Shown piece after piece: positions 56,368 to 64,000 of a stretch of 64,000 nt of DNA (positions are counted from its first letter, which is position 1; each line of letters opens with the position of its first letter). The position numbers and the translations under genes were made by a program. The stretch is from positions 124,001 through 188,000 of the forward strand of contig NZ_CAXBIB010000004.1 in the NCBI RefSeq assembly GCF_963975745.1, read 5' to 3'. Under the pieces are notes generated by a model. The model saw nothing but the letters and a program-made list of their open reading frames with translations, made no database searches and had not been told where the DNA came from. This DNA comes from Parvibaculum sp963975745. Its GTDB lineage: Bacteria > Pseudomonadota > Alphaproteobacteria > Parvibaculales > Parvibaculaceae.

Positions 56368-57093
56368 TCAGCCCCGCTCGTCCAGCTGTCGCGACAGAAT
56401 GGCGGAAAATTCGTCCGAGAAGCTCTCGAGACGTGCACCGATCCGCGAAACCTGATTGGAGAAACGATTGTAGAAGATGACGGCCGGAATGGCGGCGAGC
56501 AGCCCGAGCGCCGTCGCAAAAAGAGCTTCGGCAATACCCGGGGCGACGACCGCGAGATTGGTGTCCCGGCTGATGGCGATCGACTGGAAGGAATTCATGA
56601 TCCCCCACACCGTACCGAAAAGGCCGATGAACGGCGCGGTCGCGCCGACCGTTGCAAGAAACAGCAACCGGCTCTCGAGATTCATCATCTCGCGGCTGAT
56701 CGTGACCTGCATGACCTTGTCGACACGTTCCTTGAGCCCGATGAAGGAACTCGAGACAATATCCTGCGAACGCCGCCATTCGCGCATGGCGGCGATGAAG
56801 AGTACCGAAAACGGGTGTTGCGGGCGGTGCCCCATCTCCTGATAGAGATCGTCCAGCGACCGGCCCGACCAGAAAATGCGCTCGAATTGATCGGCACGCC
56901 GCTCGACGCGGGAGAAGCGCCACCATTTGTCGAAAATGATCGCCCATGACCAGATCGAGGCGAACAAAAGGCCGAGCATCACCAGCTTGACGACGATATC
57001 GGCGCGCAGGAACAGCCCCCACATGGAAAAGTCCATGGCGGCAGTTTCAACCGTCGTCTCGGTTATGATCTGGGCGGTGGTGACGGGATCCAT
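56368..57093 (-). CDS. tolQ: TolQ, ExbB-like proton-channel protein
   Basis: The 241-residue membrane protein has three segments: LFLRADIVVKLVMLGLLFASIWSW, ESRLLFLATVGATAPFIGLFGTVWGIMNSFQ and VAPGIAEALFATALGLLAAIPAVIFYNRF. The latter two carry the conserved TolQ/ExbB channel residues. The ATG at 57093 (MDPVTTAQ, GGAGAGG upstream) is preferred over a frame to 57189. It opens the tol cluster, 240 bp after ybgC. Confidence 0.95.
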   Translation of the reverse strand: MDPVTTAQIITETTVETAAMDFSMWGLFLRADIVVKLVMLGLLFASIWSWAIIFDKWWRFSRVERRADQFERIFWSGRSLDDLYQEMGHRPQHPFSVLFIAAMREWRRSQDIVSSSFIGLKERVDKVMQVTISREMMNLESRLLFLATVGATAPFIGLFGTVWGIMNSFQSIAISRDTNLAVVAPGIAEALFATALGLLAAIPAVIFYNRFSNQVSRIGARLESFSDEFSAILSRQLDERG

Positions 57094-57332
57094 CAGATTG
57101 CCTCTCCGTGCTTTCAGGCTCGATGCAGGGAGCGGCACATCGCAGTCGCGGCGTCCGCATCCGGGCCACCAGTGCCCGCCGCGCCTCACCGTTGAATGTG
57201 TGCCCCCGAATTAAGGCCGAAGTTAGTCTCTCAATTATGTCATTACCGTGGCGCATTTCCCGATTAGGGCTGCCACCACAAGAGGTTAGCGGTCCGGTGT
57301 GGCGGCCCGACAACATCATAGATCGATAACTC

Positions 57333-57818
57333 TTACCGCCCTGTTTCAGGGCCTCCGGCATTGATGAAAGGAGCCAGCGCCTGTGCCACCCTTGGAGGGA
57401 GGCGCCGCGGCCGGCCCGCAGTATCGAGACAGGCTGCAAAGACCCGCGCCCGCCATATCGGTTCGGTTTCACCGCCATCCGATAGCCGGACGATCGCTTG
57501 CGTGGCTTCGATCCTGGCACCACCTGCCCGGACATAGCGTGTCCGGACCTCAAGCCGCTCGTCGATACGGGCAGGCTTGAGGAACTCGATTTCCATGCGA
57601 TGGACCGCGAAGGCAAGCGGATCGTCGCCCGCGAAAAGATCGGCATGGTGAACGCCCGCCAGACGCAGGAAATCCGACCGACCGCGCTCGGCAAAACGCA
57701 GATAGTTGGCGTGATAGACGATGCCCGAGAAATCCGTGTCTTCGTAGTAGACCCGGACCGGCAGACGATGCGTCTGGCCGTCGATCCGGCCCGCAAGGTC
57801 GGGCCAATCGGAACTCAT
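57333..57818 (-). CDS. ybgC: Tol-Pal-associated acyl-CoA thioesterase YbgC
   Basis: The 161-residue hot-dog thioesterase has the conserved start RVYYEDTDFSGIVYHANYLRFAERGRSDFLR, where the Asp of YEDTD is the catalytic residue. It acts on acyl-CoA or acyl-ACP and is commonly encoded with tol-pal. Its ATG overlaps the ruvB stop by 4 bp, coupling the ruv and tol parts. Confidence 0.94.
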   Translation of the reverse strand: MSSDWPDLAGRIDGQTHRLPVRVYYEDTDFSGIVYHANYLRFAERGRSDFLRLAGVHHADLFAGDDPLAFAVHRMEIEFLKPARIDERLEVRTRYVRAGGARIEATQAIVRLSDGGETEPIWRARVFAACLDTAGRPRRLPPRVAQALAPFINAGGPETGR

Positions 57819-58867
57819 GGCTGATCATCCTCGTCGTCGCCATCGAAGAGCGCACCCTGCCCACCCTTCTCGCCCTTTGGCATCGCAAGGCCGAGATGGG
57901 CAAAGGCCGCCGCCGTCAGTATCCGTCCGCGCGGTGTCCGGTTTACCAGGGCCTGCTGGATCAGATACGGCTCGATGATTTCTTCGATGGCATCGCGCGG
58001 TTCGGAAAGCGCTGCAGCAATGGTCTCGACGCCGACCGGGCCGCCCGAGAAGCCGATAGCGATGCATCGTAGGTAACGATGATCGAGCGCATCGAGCCCC
58101 AACTCGTCGACCTCCAGGCGCCGCAATGCCTTGTCGGCAGCCTTGGCATCAATGGACTCCACGCCTTCGACAGCGGCGAAATCCCTGACGCGACGCAGCA
58201 GGCGGCCGGCAATACGCGGTGTGCCGCGCGCCCGGCGCGCGATTTCATGCGCGCCGTCAGGTGTCAGTTCAATGCCGAGCACACCTGCACCCCGGCGCAC
58301 GATGCTTTCGAGTTCGGCAATTTCGTAGAAATTGAGCCGAACCGGAATACCGAACCGGTCGCGCAGCGGCGTCGTCAACAGCCCTGTCCGCGTCGTCGCG
58401 CCGATCAGGGTAAAGGGCGCCAACTCGATCCGCACCGAACGCGCACCGGGCCCCTCGCCGATAATCAGATCAAGCTGAAAATCCTCCATCGCCGGGTAGA
58501 GAATTTCCTCGACCGCCGGTGACAAGCGATGGATTTCGTCGATGAACAGCACATCCCGCGGTTCAAGGTTGGTAAGGAGCGCAGCGAGATCGCCAGCCTT
58601 CGAAATGACAGGGCCCGATGTTGCCCGGAAATTGACGCCGAGTTCGCGCGCCACGATCTGCGCCAGCGTCGTCTTTCCCAGGCCGGGAGGACCGGCAAAA
58701 AGCACATGATCGAGTGCCTCATCCCGCACCCGCGCCGCCTCGATGAAGACCGAAAGATTGTCTCTGGCGCGGGCCTGCCCGACAAAGTCGGCCAGGATCT
58801 GCGGCCGGAGCGAGCGCTCCATTTCGTCTTCCTGACGTTTTGCGGCCCCGAGAATACGTTCAGTCAT
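57815..58867 (-). CDS. ruvB: Holliday junction branch-migration helicase RuvB
   Basis: The 350-residue AAA+ motor drives branch migration with RuvA. It has Walker A GPPGLGKTT, Walker B LFIDEIHRL, sensor 1 (LIGATTRTGLLTTPLRDRFG) and the C-terminal winged helix with LIQQALVNRTPRGRILTA. It ends in an acidic tail (GDDEDDQP). It overlaps ruvA by 4 bp. Confidence 0.97.
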   Translation of the reverse strand: MTERILGAAKRQEDEMERSLRPQILADFVGQARARDNLSVFIEAARVRDEALDHVLFAGPPGLGKTTLAQIVARELGVNFRATSGPVISKAGDLAALLTNLEPRDVLFIDEIHRLSPAVEEILYPAMEDFQLDLIIGEGPGARSVRIELAPFTLIGATTRTGLLTTPLRDRFGIPVRLNFYEIAELESIVRRGAGVLGIELTPDGAHEIARRARGTPRIAGRLLRRVRDFAAVEGVESIDAKAADKALRRLEVDELGLDALDHRYLRCIAIGFSGGPVGVETIAAALSEPRDAIEEIIEPYLIQQALVNRTPRGRILTAAAFAHLGLAMPKGEKGGQGALFDGDDEDDQP

Positions 58868-59475
58868 CGCGCCAGCTCCTTGAGTCCCTGGCGGATCAGC
58901 GCTTCGGCGCTGGCATCCTCGTCAAGCCGACGTGCCGCGGACGAAACCGCACCGGCAGCTTGTGCCTGCGGATAGCCGAGATTGACCAGCGCCGAAACGG
59001 CATCGCGCATCGGCTCGGATGCGGGTACAGCCTCCGTACCGTTGCCGGCGGCAACGACGGCGAGTCCGGCTCCCGCGGGCGCCTTGTCCTTCAATTCGGC
59101 AACGATGCGCGCCGCAACCTTCGGGCCAACACCCGGTGCCGCTGAAACCGCCTTCTTGTCATCGAGTGCGATGGCCCGCGCAAGATCCATCGGGGTCAGC
59201 GCGCCGAGAACGCCAAGCGCAACACGTGTGCCGACACCCTGTACGCCAAGCAGGAGACGAAACCATTCCCGCTCGCCATCGCTCGAAAACCCGATCAGCC
59301 GGATTGCCTCTTCGCTCATCTTGGTTTCGATCGAAAGCGTCACGGGATTGCCTTGCGCCGGCAACGCGGAAAGCGTTCGCCGCGAACAGGTGACATGATA
59401 GCCGACACCGCCGACATCGACGACGACCCAGTCCTCACCCGTTGAATCGACGATACCTTTGAGCTTACCGATCAT
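58864..59475 (-). CDS. ruvA: Holliday junction DNA-binding protein RuvA
   Basis: The 203-residue protein has the N-terminal OB fold (MIGKLKGIVDSTGEDWVVVDVGGVGYHVTCS), the two helix-hairpin-helix motifs (LLGVQGVGTRVALGVLGAL and VSAAPGVGPKVAARIVAEL), and the C-terminal domain III (AVSALVNLGYPQAQAAGAVSSAA) that contacts RuvB. It overlaps ruvC by 4 bp. Confidence 0.97.
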   Translation of the reverse strand: MIGKLKGIVDSTGEDWVVVDVGGVGYHVTCSRRTLSALPAQGNPVTLSIETKMSEEAIRLIGFSSDGEREWFRLLLGVQGVGTRVALGVLGALTPMDLARAIALDDKKAVSAAPGVGPKVAARIVAELKDKAPAGAGLAVVAAGNGTEAVPASEPMRDAVSALVNLGYPQAQAAGAVSSAARRLDEDASAEALIRQGLKELAR

Positions 59476-59999
59476 CGCACGGCTCCGGCCCGCGACAGCG
59501 CGGCCGCAATGCGCTCATCGGCCCCACCTGAGTGGGCATGGCAAATGGCGATGGCAAGCGCATCGGCAGCATGCTCTGTGCCCGGCCTCGCACCCGGCAA
59601 CAACATCTCGACCATCAATGCGATCTGCTTCTTGTCGGCGTGACCGGCACCGACAACCGACTTCTTGATCCGGTTCGGCGCATATTCCGCAACAGGCAAT
59701 CCGGCCCGGGCGGCAACCAGGAGCGCAATAGCCCGCGCCTGGCCAAGTTTCAGCGCCGCGGCCGCATCCCGGGCAACGAATGCCTGCTCAACAGCCACTG
59801 CATCGGGCGCATGGCAAGCAAGCACGTTGAGAAGTCCCGCTTCGATCTCGACGAGGCGCCGCGCGATCGCCAACCGCGCATTTGAAACGATGGTACCGTT
59901 GGCAATGTGGATAAGCCGCGATCCGGCGATTTCGAGCACGCCCCAACCGGTCGCGCCGAGGCCCGGATCGATGCCGAGAATTCTGAGCGATGCCGGCAT
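59472..59999 (-). CDS. ruvC: Holliday junction resolvase RuvC
   Basis: The 175-residue endonuclease cuts Holliday junctions within RuvAB. The catalytic acidic residues can be seen in GIDPGLGATGWG (Asp11), AVEQAF (Glu) and HAADALAIAICH (Asp pair). The ATG at 59999 (MPASLRILGIDPG) is preferred over a frame to 60092. It is about 100 bp downstream of yebC. Confidence 0.96.
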   Translation of the reverse strand: MPASLRILGIDPGLGATGWGVLEIAGSRLIHIANGTIVSNARLAIARRLVEIEAGLLNVLACHAPDAVAVEQAFVARDAAAALKLGQARAIALLVAARAGLPVAEYAPNRIKKSVVGAGHADKKQIALMVEMLLPGARPGTEHAADALAIAICHAHSGGADERIAAALSRAGAVR

Positions 60000-60100
60000 G
60001 GGCGGCTTGTCCTCCAAACAGACGAGCAGCAAGAGTCTGCCGGTTTCACATCCGCAACGGGGCCGGAGCAGGCCCGGATAGACTGATCGCAACGGATCAA

Positions 60101-60847
60101 TCAGGCTGACATCTTCTCCAGCACCGAATCGGACATCTCGAAGTTCGCATAAACCTGCTGCACATCGTCGTTGTCGTCCAGCGCTTCGAGCATCTTCAGC
60201 ACCGTCTCGGCCTTTTCGTCGTCAAGACCGATGGTGTTTTGCGGCTTCCAGACGATGCGGGCAGCGCGCGGCTCGCCAAACCGGGCCTCAAGTGCCTTGG
60301 CGACCTCGTGCAGGGCATCGGGCGCGCTGTAGAGCTCGTGGCCATCGGCGCTCGACTGGCAATCGTCGGCGCCCGCCTCGATCGCCGCTTCGATCATCTC
60401 ATCGGCATTGGCTGTTTCAGCCGGGTATTCGATCAGACCGAGACGGTCGAACATGAACGACACCGATCCCGTTTCGCCCAGATTGCCGCCATTCTTCGTG
60501 AAAATCGCCCGCACTTCGCCGGCTGTCCGGTTGCGATTGTCGGTCAGCGTCTCGACGATGACGCCGATACCGCCCGGCCCGAACCCTTCATAGCGAACCT
60601 CTTCATAGTTCTCGCCGCCCTGATCCGTACTGCGCTTGATCGCCCGCTCGATGTTGTCCTTGGGCATGTTTTCGGCACGCGCGGCCTGAATGGCCGCGCG
60701 GAGGCGCGGATTATATTCCGGGTCCGGCAGGCCCATCTTGGCCGCCACGGTTATCTCCTTGGCGAGCTTGGCAAACATCTTGGCGCGCTTTTTATCCTGC
60801 GCACCCTTGCGGTACATGATGTTCTTGAATTGCGAATGGCCGGCCAT
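60101..60847 (-). CDS. yebC: YebC/PmpR-family regulator (TACO1 family)
   Basis: The 248-residue protein starts MAGHSQFKNIMYRKGAQDKKRAKMFAKLAKEI, with RYEGFGPGGIGVIVETLTDNRNRT in the middle, as in the YebC family, which acts at translation (polyproline stalls) and/or as a DNA-binding regulator. The ATG at 60847 is the family start. It is upstream of ruvC, a common order. Confidence 0.95.
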   Translation of the reverse strand: MAGHSQFKNIMYRKGAQDKKRAKMFAKLAKEITVAAKMGLPDPEYNPRLRAAIQAARAENMPKDNIERAIKRSTDQGGENYEEVRYEGFGPGGIGVIVETLTDNRNRTAGEVRAIFTKNGGNLGETGSVSFMFDRLGLIEYPAETANADEMIEAAIEAGADDCQSSADGHELYSAPDALHEVAKALEARFGEPRAARIVWKPQNTIGLDDEKAETVLKMLEALDDNDDVQQVYANFEMSDSVLEKMSA

Positions 60848-60945
60848 TCCGTCTCCCAACACCCATCGATGCAAGCTGATTTCGGGCGCTTTTATAGAAG
60901 CCGCCCTGTTCAAAATCCAGTAGCGGCCTTCAACAATAATTACAT

Positions 60946-61983
60946 TCAAATTTTGTGGATTTCGGTCGGCCAAGCATAATCGCCGGACAACGACCGATCG
61001 AACGTCACTTCCTCGACAAAGCGGGCAACCAGACGCTCGCTGAACAGAGCATGATACCGCGCATGGCCGTTCCGGGCCACACGCTGGCGTTCGCCGTCAT
61101 TCTCCAGGAAGTAACGCAACCGGCCTGTCAATTCGTCAATGTCCCGATAGAAGGCAAACTCGTCGTCGGAAAAGATACCGTCGTACCCGGTCGATCGGGA
61201 AACAAAGACCAGCAGGCCGTTGCCGGCATACTGGGCAAGGCGATCCGACGAATAGAGATAGTAGTCGTCCGACCGATTGAGATTGAGCCCCATGCGAGCC
61301 GAGGCGATGGCCTCGAAATATGCCTGTCCGTAGACATAGGGCCGCTCGGCCAATCCGTAGAACGCATAGCGCGCTTCTGGCACACGCGCAGCGATCTCGC
61401 GCATCGTCTGACCGCGCTCAGGTGTGGTTCGTTCGGTACCGATGGTGCAAAGAAAATCGAATGGCTGATCGTCGCACGCAAAACCTTCTAGCGTCTCGAC
61501 GGAGCGATCCGCCGGATTGGGAATGAAGGCAAGCCGGTGCGTCGGCGTGACGAATTCACGCAGACGCTCGCCCGCCGTTGTGATGAACGTCAGGTCGGCA
61601 ACCTCGGCAAGTCGGTGAATGCGCTCAACATTTTCGGAAAGAAAGAGTGCATCGAGACTGACAACCGCAACGCGAAGTACCGGCAGCATCTGACGTATGC
61701 TACGTATGGTGTCGTTGTCGATATGGTCCGCATGGAAGAGAACCAGCAGATCCGGATGAAAATTCTCGCATAACTCCAGCAGGCGCCGATTGACGTGTCC
61801 GGCACCGGCACGGCCGATGCCGAAACGCCCCTGCTCGCGCGCCACATCGCGATCGCTGAACGGCATTACCAGATGTCCGTTGCGCACAAAGCCGTTCGTC
61901 AGCTTGCGCACCGTCGCATAAAAATTGGCACCCGCACGCTTTTCATTGTAATTGCCTGCAACAACAATCCGCATTTCCTTCAT
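60946..61983 (-). CDS. CgeB-like glycosyltransferase
   Basis: The 345-residue protein (ATG 61983: MKEMRIVVAGNYNEKRAGANFY) has a two-domain GT-B look. The first half carries LLELCENFHPDLLVLFHADHID and LRVAVVSLDALFLSENVERIH; the second half, FDFLCTIGTERTTPERGQTMREIAARVPEARYAFYGLAERP, and MGLNLNRSDDYYLYSSDRLAQYAGNGLLVFVSRSTGYDGIFSDDEFAFY resembles the C-terminal Glyco_trans_1_2/CgeB-type block. The acceptor is unknown. Its start overlaps the stop of the YmdB-type gene by 4 bp. Confidence 0.75.
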   Translation of the reverse strand: MKEMRIVVAGNYNEKRAGANFYATVRKLTNGFVRNGHLVMPFSDRDVAREQGRFGIGRAGAGHVNRRLLELCENFHPDLLVLFHADHIDNDTIRSIRQMLPVLRVAVVSLDALFLSENVERIHRLAEVADLTFITTAGERLREFVTPTHRLAFIPNPADRSVETLEGFACDDQPFDFLCTIGTERTTPERGQTMREIAARVPEARYAFYGLAERPYVYGQAYFEAIASARMGLNLNRSDDYYLYSSDRLAQYAGNGLLVFVSRSTGYDGIFSDDEFAFYRDIDELTGRLRYFLENDGERQRVARNGHARYHALFSERLVARFVEEVTFDRSLSGDYAWPTEIHKI

Positions 61984-62795
61984 ATCTCCGGCAGAGTCAT
62001 GCGAAGGCGACCGCCGACGCGAACAGGCTCGACCCGCTGCGCGAGTCCCGATCCCGCATCGGTCTCGACAAACACGCCGCACAGCGTAGCGGGGCCCATG
62101 GCCGGCTGGAACCGGCCGCTTGGAATCTTCGTGACAAACCGGTTGAGTGGCTCGTCCTTTTCCATGCCGATGACCGAATTGTAGTCGCCGCACATACCGG
62201 CGTCAGTCTGATACGCGGTACCGCCGGGAAGTATCTGGGCATCCGCCGTCGGCACGTGGCTATGCGTGCCGACAACCAGCGATGCACGGCCGTCGCAGAA
62301 ATGTCCCATCGCCATCTTCTCGGACGTCGCCTCGGCATGAATGTCGATGACGATCGCATCCACTGCCTGTCCAAGCGGACATGCATCCAGTTCCCGGTCG
62401 ACGGCCGCAAAGGGGCAATCGAGCGAGTCCATGAAAACACGGCCGAGCGCATTGACGACCAACACGCGGCCGCCCGACGCAGCTTCGACAAGCGTTGCAC
62501 CGCGCCCGGGCGTTCCCGCCGGATAGTTGACGGGGCGGATCAGGCGCGGCTCCCGCGCAATATGAACCAGCGCCTCGCGCTGATCCCATGAGTGATTTCC
62601 GAGCGTGATGATATCGGCACCCGCATCGAAAAATTCGTCGCAAATGGCGCCGGTAATGCCGAAGCCGCCGGCGGCGTTCTCGCCATTGACGACCACAAAA
62701 TCGAGCCGCAGATCGCGACGCAGTTTCGGCAGTTCGGCGACCAGAACGTCACGGCCGCTGCGGCCGACAATGTCGCCGAGAAAAAGAAGTCTCAT
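61980..62795 (-). CDS. YmdB-type metallophosphoesterase
   Basis: The 271-residue protein has the YmdB/TIGR00282-type core: LLFLGDIVGRSGRDV (metal Asp), VVNGENAAGG (Asn-Glu), ITLGNHSWDQRE, and VGTHSHVPTADAQIL (HxH), the metal ligands of calcineurin-like phosphoesterases. Bacillus YmdB hydrolyses cyclic nucleotides; the substrate here is not known. The ATG at 62795 has GGAG 7 nt upstream; a TTG at 62801 is in frame but less likely. It overlaps the cyclo-ligase gene end slightly. Confidence 0.88.
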   Translation of the reverse strand: MRLLFLGDIVGRSGRDVLVAELPKLRRDLRLDFVVVNGENAAGGFGITGAICDEFFDAGADIITLGNHSWDQREALVHIAREPRLIRPVNYPAGTPGRGATLVEAASGGRVLVVNALGRVFMDSLDCPFAAVDRELDACPLGQAVDAIVIDIHAEATSEKMAMGHFCDGRASLVVGTHSHVPTADAQILPGGTAYQTDAGMCGDYNSVIGMEKDEPLNRFVTKIPSGRFQPAMGPATLCGVFVETDAGSGLAQRVEPVRVGGRLRMTLPEI

Positions 62796-62797
62796 TT

Positions 62798-63385
62798 TCA
62801 AACTCCGGAAGGCGCGGCGGCGAAGGCACGCGCGCCCGATTCGGTGACGATCCAGTCGAGCCTGGCATCAAATTCCTCTTCGGGCAGCTCGTCGACCGCC
62901 TGCGCCGCAAAGGCAATCCCAACCGCGACAACCCCGCCGTTCCCTCGAAGTTTCGCCAGCGTGCGGTCATAATACCCACCGCCATAGCCGATACGGCGGC
63001 CGCGCCGGTCGAAGGCGAGCAGCGGCACAAGCACGATGTCCGGGCGAACCTCGGGCATGTTCGCCAGGGGTTCGCGCGTGCCATGAGCGCCGCCGGCGAG
63101 AGCATCGCCCGGCGCCCATTGCAGAAACGCCAGCGGCGCCGCCTTCTGCGCAACACGCGGCAGTCCGCAGACATGCCCATTTGCCGAGGCCCGTGCGAGT
63201 ATCTCGGCGGGGTCTGCCTCGCTCCCGATCGCAACATAACCAGCGATAGCGGCGTCGGGCCGAAGCGGCACCGAACGAAAAAAATGATCGGCAATCCGGC
63301 GCATGGCGTCCGGCGCCGCCATCGCCCTGGCGGCATCCCGTCGCAGAATGGCCGCAGAACGCGCCGCCTGCTTTGCCGCGTTCAT
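62798..63385 (-). CDS. 5-formyltetrahydrofolate cyclo-ligase
   Basis: The 195-residue enzyme converts 5-formyl-THF to 5,10-methenyl-THF with ATP. It has the basic N-terminus, GYVAIGSEADPAEIL, and the family motif DIVLVPLLAFDRRGRRIGYGGGYYDRTLA. The ATG at 63385 (MNAAKQAAR) is preferred over one at 63403, which would be close to the 6S RNA end. In proteobacteria this gene (ygfA) classically follows 6S RNA, as it does here. Confidence 0.94.
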   Translation of the reverse strand: MNAAKQAARSAAILRRDAARAMAAPDAMRRIADHFFRSVPLRPDAAIAGYVAIGSEADPAEILARASANGHVCGLPRVAQKAAPLAFLQWAPGDALAGGAHGTREPLANMPEVRPDIVLVPLLAFDRRGRRIGYGGGYYDRTLAKLRGNGGVVAVGIAFAAQAVDELPEEEFDARLDWIVTESGARAFAAAPSGV

Positions 63386-63407
63386 GATGCCGCCCCATGG
63401 CAATGTG

Positions 63408-63572
63408 AGACAGGTGGGGCCACCTTGGCCGTTGGAACGTCGTTCCCCGGAGACCTACTAACGTAGGTGGGCGCCGTATGAAGAAGACCACGGTCTCCCT
63501 CAGGGACAGCTCCCTTGAGGACCGTAAGGCCCCGAGAGTATGTGTTCCTGACGTACCAGGCAGCACCCGGCT
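63408..63572 (-). ncRNA. ssrS: 6S RNA
   Basis: Read on the minus strand, the region between zapA and the cyclo-ligase has the 6S layout: a closing GC-rich stem, GGTCCTCAAGGGAGCTGTCCC, the central bubble flanks with GGTCTTCTTCATACGGCG, and the CCCACCTACGTTAGTAGG arm. The position zapA-ssrS-ygfA is the standard one. 6S RNA traps sigma-70 RNA polymerase in slow growth. The exact ends are estimated. Confidence 0.88.
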
Positions 63573-63636
63573 CTATTCTATCGGCCTTTGAGCCCCCCCG
63601 GGTCAAGCGGGGCACGGCAGGCGGGCGGAACAACAC

Positions 63637-63996
63637 TCACGCCGCCTCGATGCGCTTGGCCAGATCCTCGATGCGCCGCGCCGCATTGTCGAGCACATCG
63701 GCAAGGGCGTCCTCCGCCTTCTGCGAGCGATCCAGCGCGGAGGTCCGGGCACCGGAGAGGCTTTCGATCTCCTGGTCGAGCATTTTGGTCTTTTGCAGGG
63801 CTTCGGACAGCTCATCGGTAATCAGCAACCCCGCCATCAGCAGCAAACGGGCATCGCCGACCTGCCCGACTTCCTGCGCCAGCGCAATCATGTGCTTGTT
63901 CATATAGGCCGCAAGCTCACGAACGTGATCCTCCTCGCCGTCGCCACAGGCAACGGTATAGGTGCGGTCGTTCAGCGAAACCTTGACCTGTCCCAT
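63637..63996 (-). CDS. zapA: Cell division protein ZapA
   Basis: ZapA bundles FtsZ at the division site. The 119-residue protein has the ZapA start MGQVKVSLNDRTYTVACGDGEEDHVRELAAYMNKHM and the coiled coil LSEALQKTKMLDQEIESLSG plus SALDRSQKAEDALADVLDNAARRIEDLAKRI. The ATG at 63996 is 5 bp from the window end. It precedes 6S RNA on the same strand. Confidence 0.93.
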   Translation of the reverse strand: MGQVKVSLNDRTYTVACGDGEEDHVRELAAYMNKHMIALAQEVGQVGDARLLLMAGLLITDELSEALQKTKMLDQEIESLSGARTSALDRSQKAEDALADVLDNAARRIEDLAKRIEAA

Positions 63997-64000
63997 CTAG

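Overview
This 64 kb window comes from the chromosome of a high-GC alphaproteobacterium. The evidence is the zapA / 6S RNA / 5-formyl-THF cyclo-ligase order, an RpoH with the alphaproteobacterial look, a serC-type leader RNA upstream of serC-serA, a PAS_5 (PF07310-like) pair, and the ruv-tol-pal-tilS-ftsH gene chain. A duplicated CYP153-type alkane hydroxylase with its own ferredoxin recalls hydrocarbon-using genera such as Parvibaculum; that genus is a guess, not a measurement.

Layout. (1) 1-25.4 kb is mainly housekeeping: a partial winged-helix regulator, rpoH, msrA, a phospholipase D-type lipoprotein, a mug-type DNA glycosylase, an outer-membrane barrel protein, thiC behind a TPP riboswitch, two MAPEG membrane proteins, purA, a lipoprotein, a pentapeptide-repeat protein, twin PAS_5 proteins, serC-serA, two exporters, a PhzF protein divergent from a MocR-type regulator, and an apparent operon tetR-folP-glmM-thiD on the minus strand. 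(2) 25.5-28.7 kb is the CYP153 locus: P450, [2Fe-2S] ferredoxin, terminator, second P450 with its own promoter. (3) 28.7-48.2 kb is accessory DNA: a zinc-ribbon transposase-like gene, a truncated NicO-type metal exporter, and a heavy-metal island of about 14.6 kb bracketed by two related 45-47 bp palindromes. The island holds a universal stress protein, a P1B-4 ATPase, a CzcCBA efflux system with a small periplasmic protein, a MerR regulator divergent from a ZntA/CadA ATPase, and a CzcO-like flavoprotein. Beyond it come a small gene behind a GTTC-N7-GTTC SOS-like box, a DUF5615/DUF433 toxin-antitoxin pair and about 700 bp without genes. (4) 48.3-64 kb is a conserved minus-strand chain: ftsH, tilS, cpoB, pal, tolB, tolA, tolR, tolQ, ybgC, ruvB, ruvA, ruvC, yebC, a glycosyltransferase, a YmdB-type phosphoesterase, the cyclo-ligase, 6S RNA and zapA.

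How it fits together. In many alphaproteobacteria ftsH is followed directly by glmM (often with folP). Here the two halves of that chain lie on the same strand but are separated by about 23.5 kb of P450, metal-resistance and toxin-antitoxin genes, which suggests that the accessory block was inserted into (or built up inside) a conserved operon region. The metal genes form a layered export system: two cytoplasmic-membrane ATPases move metal to the periplasm and CzcCBA moves it out of the cell, with a MerR sensor at a textbook 19-bp-spacer promoter. The P450 locus lacks a ferredoxin reductase, so the electron chain must be completed from elsewhere in the genome.
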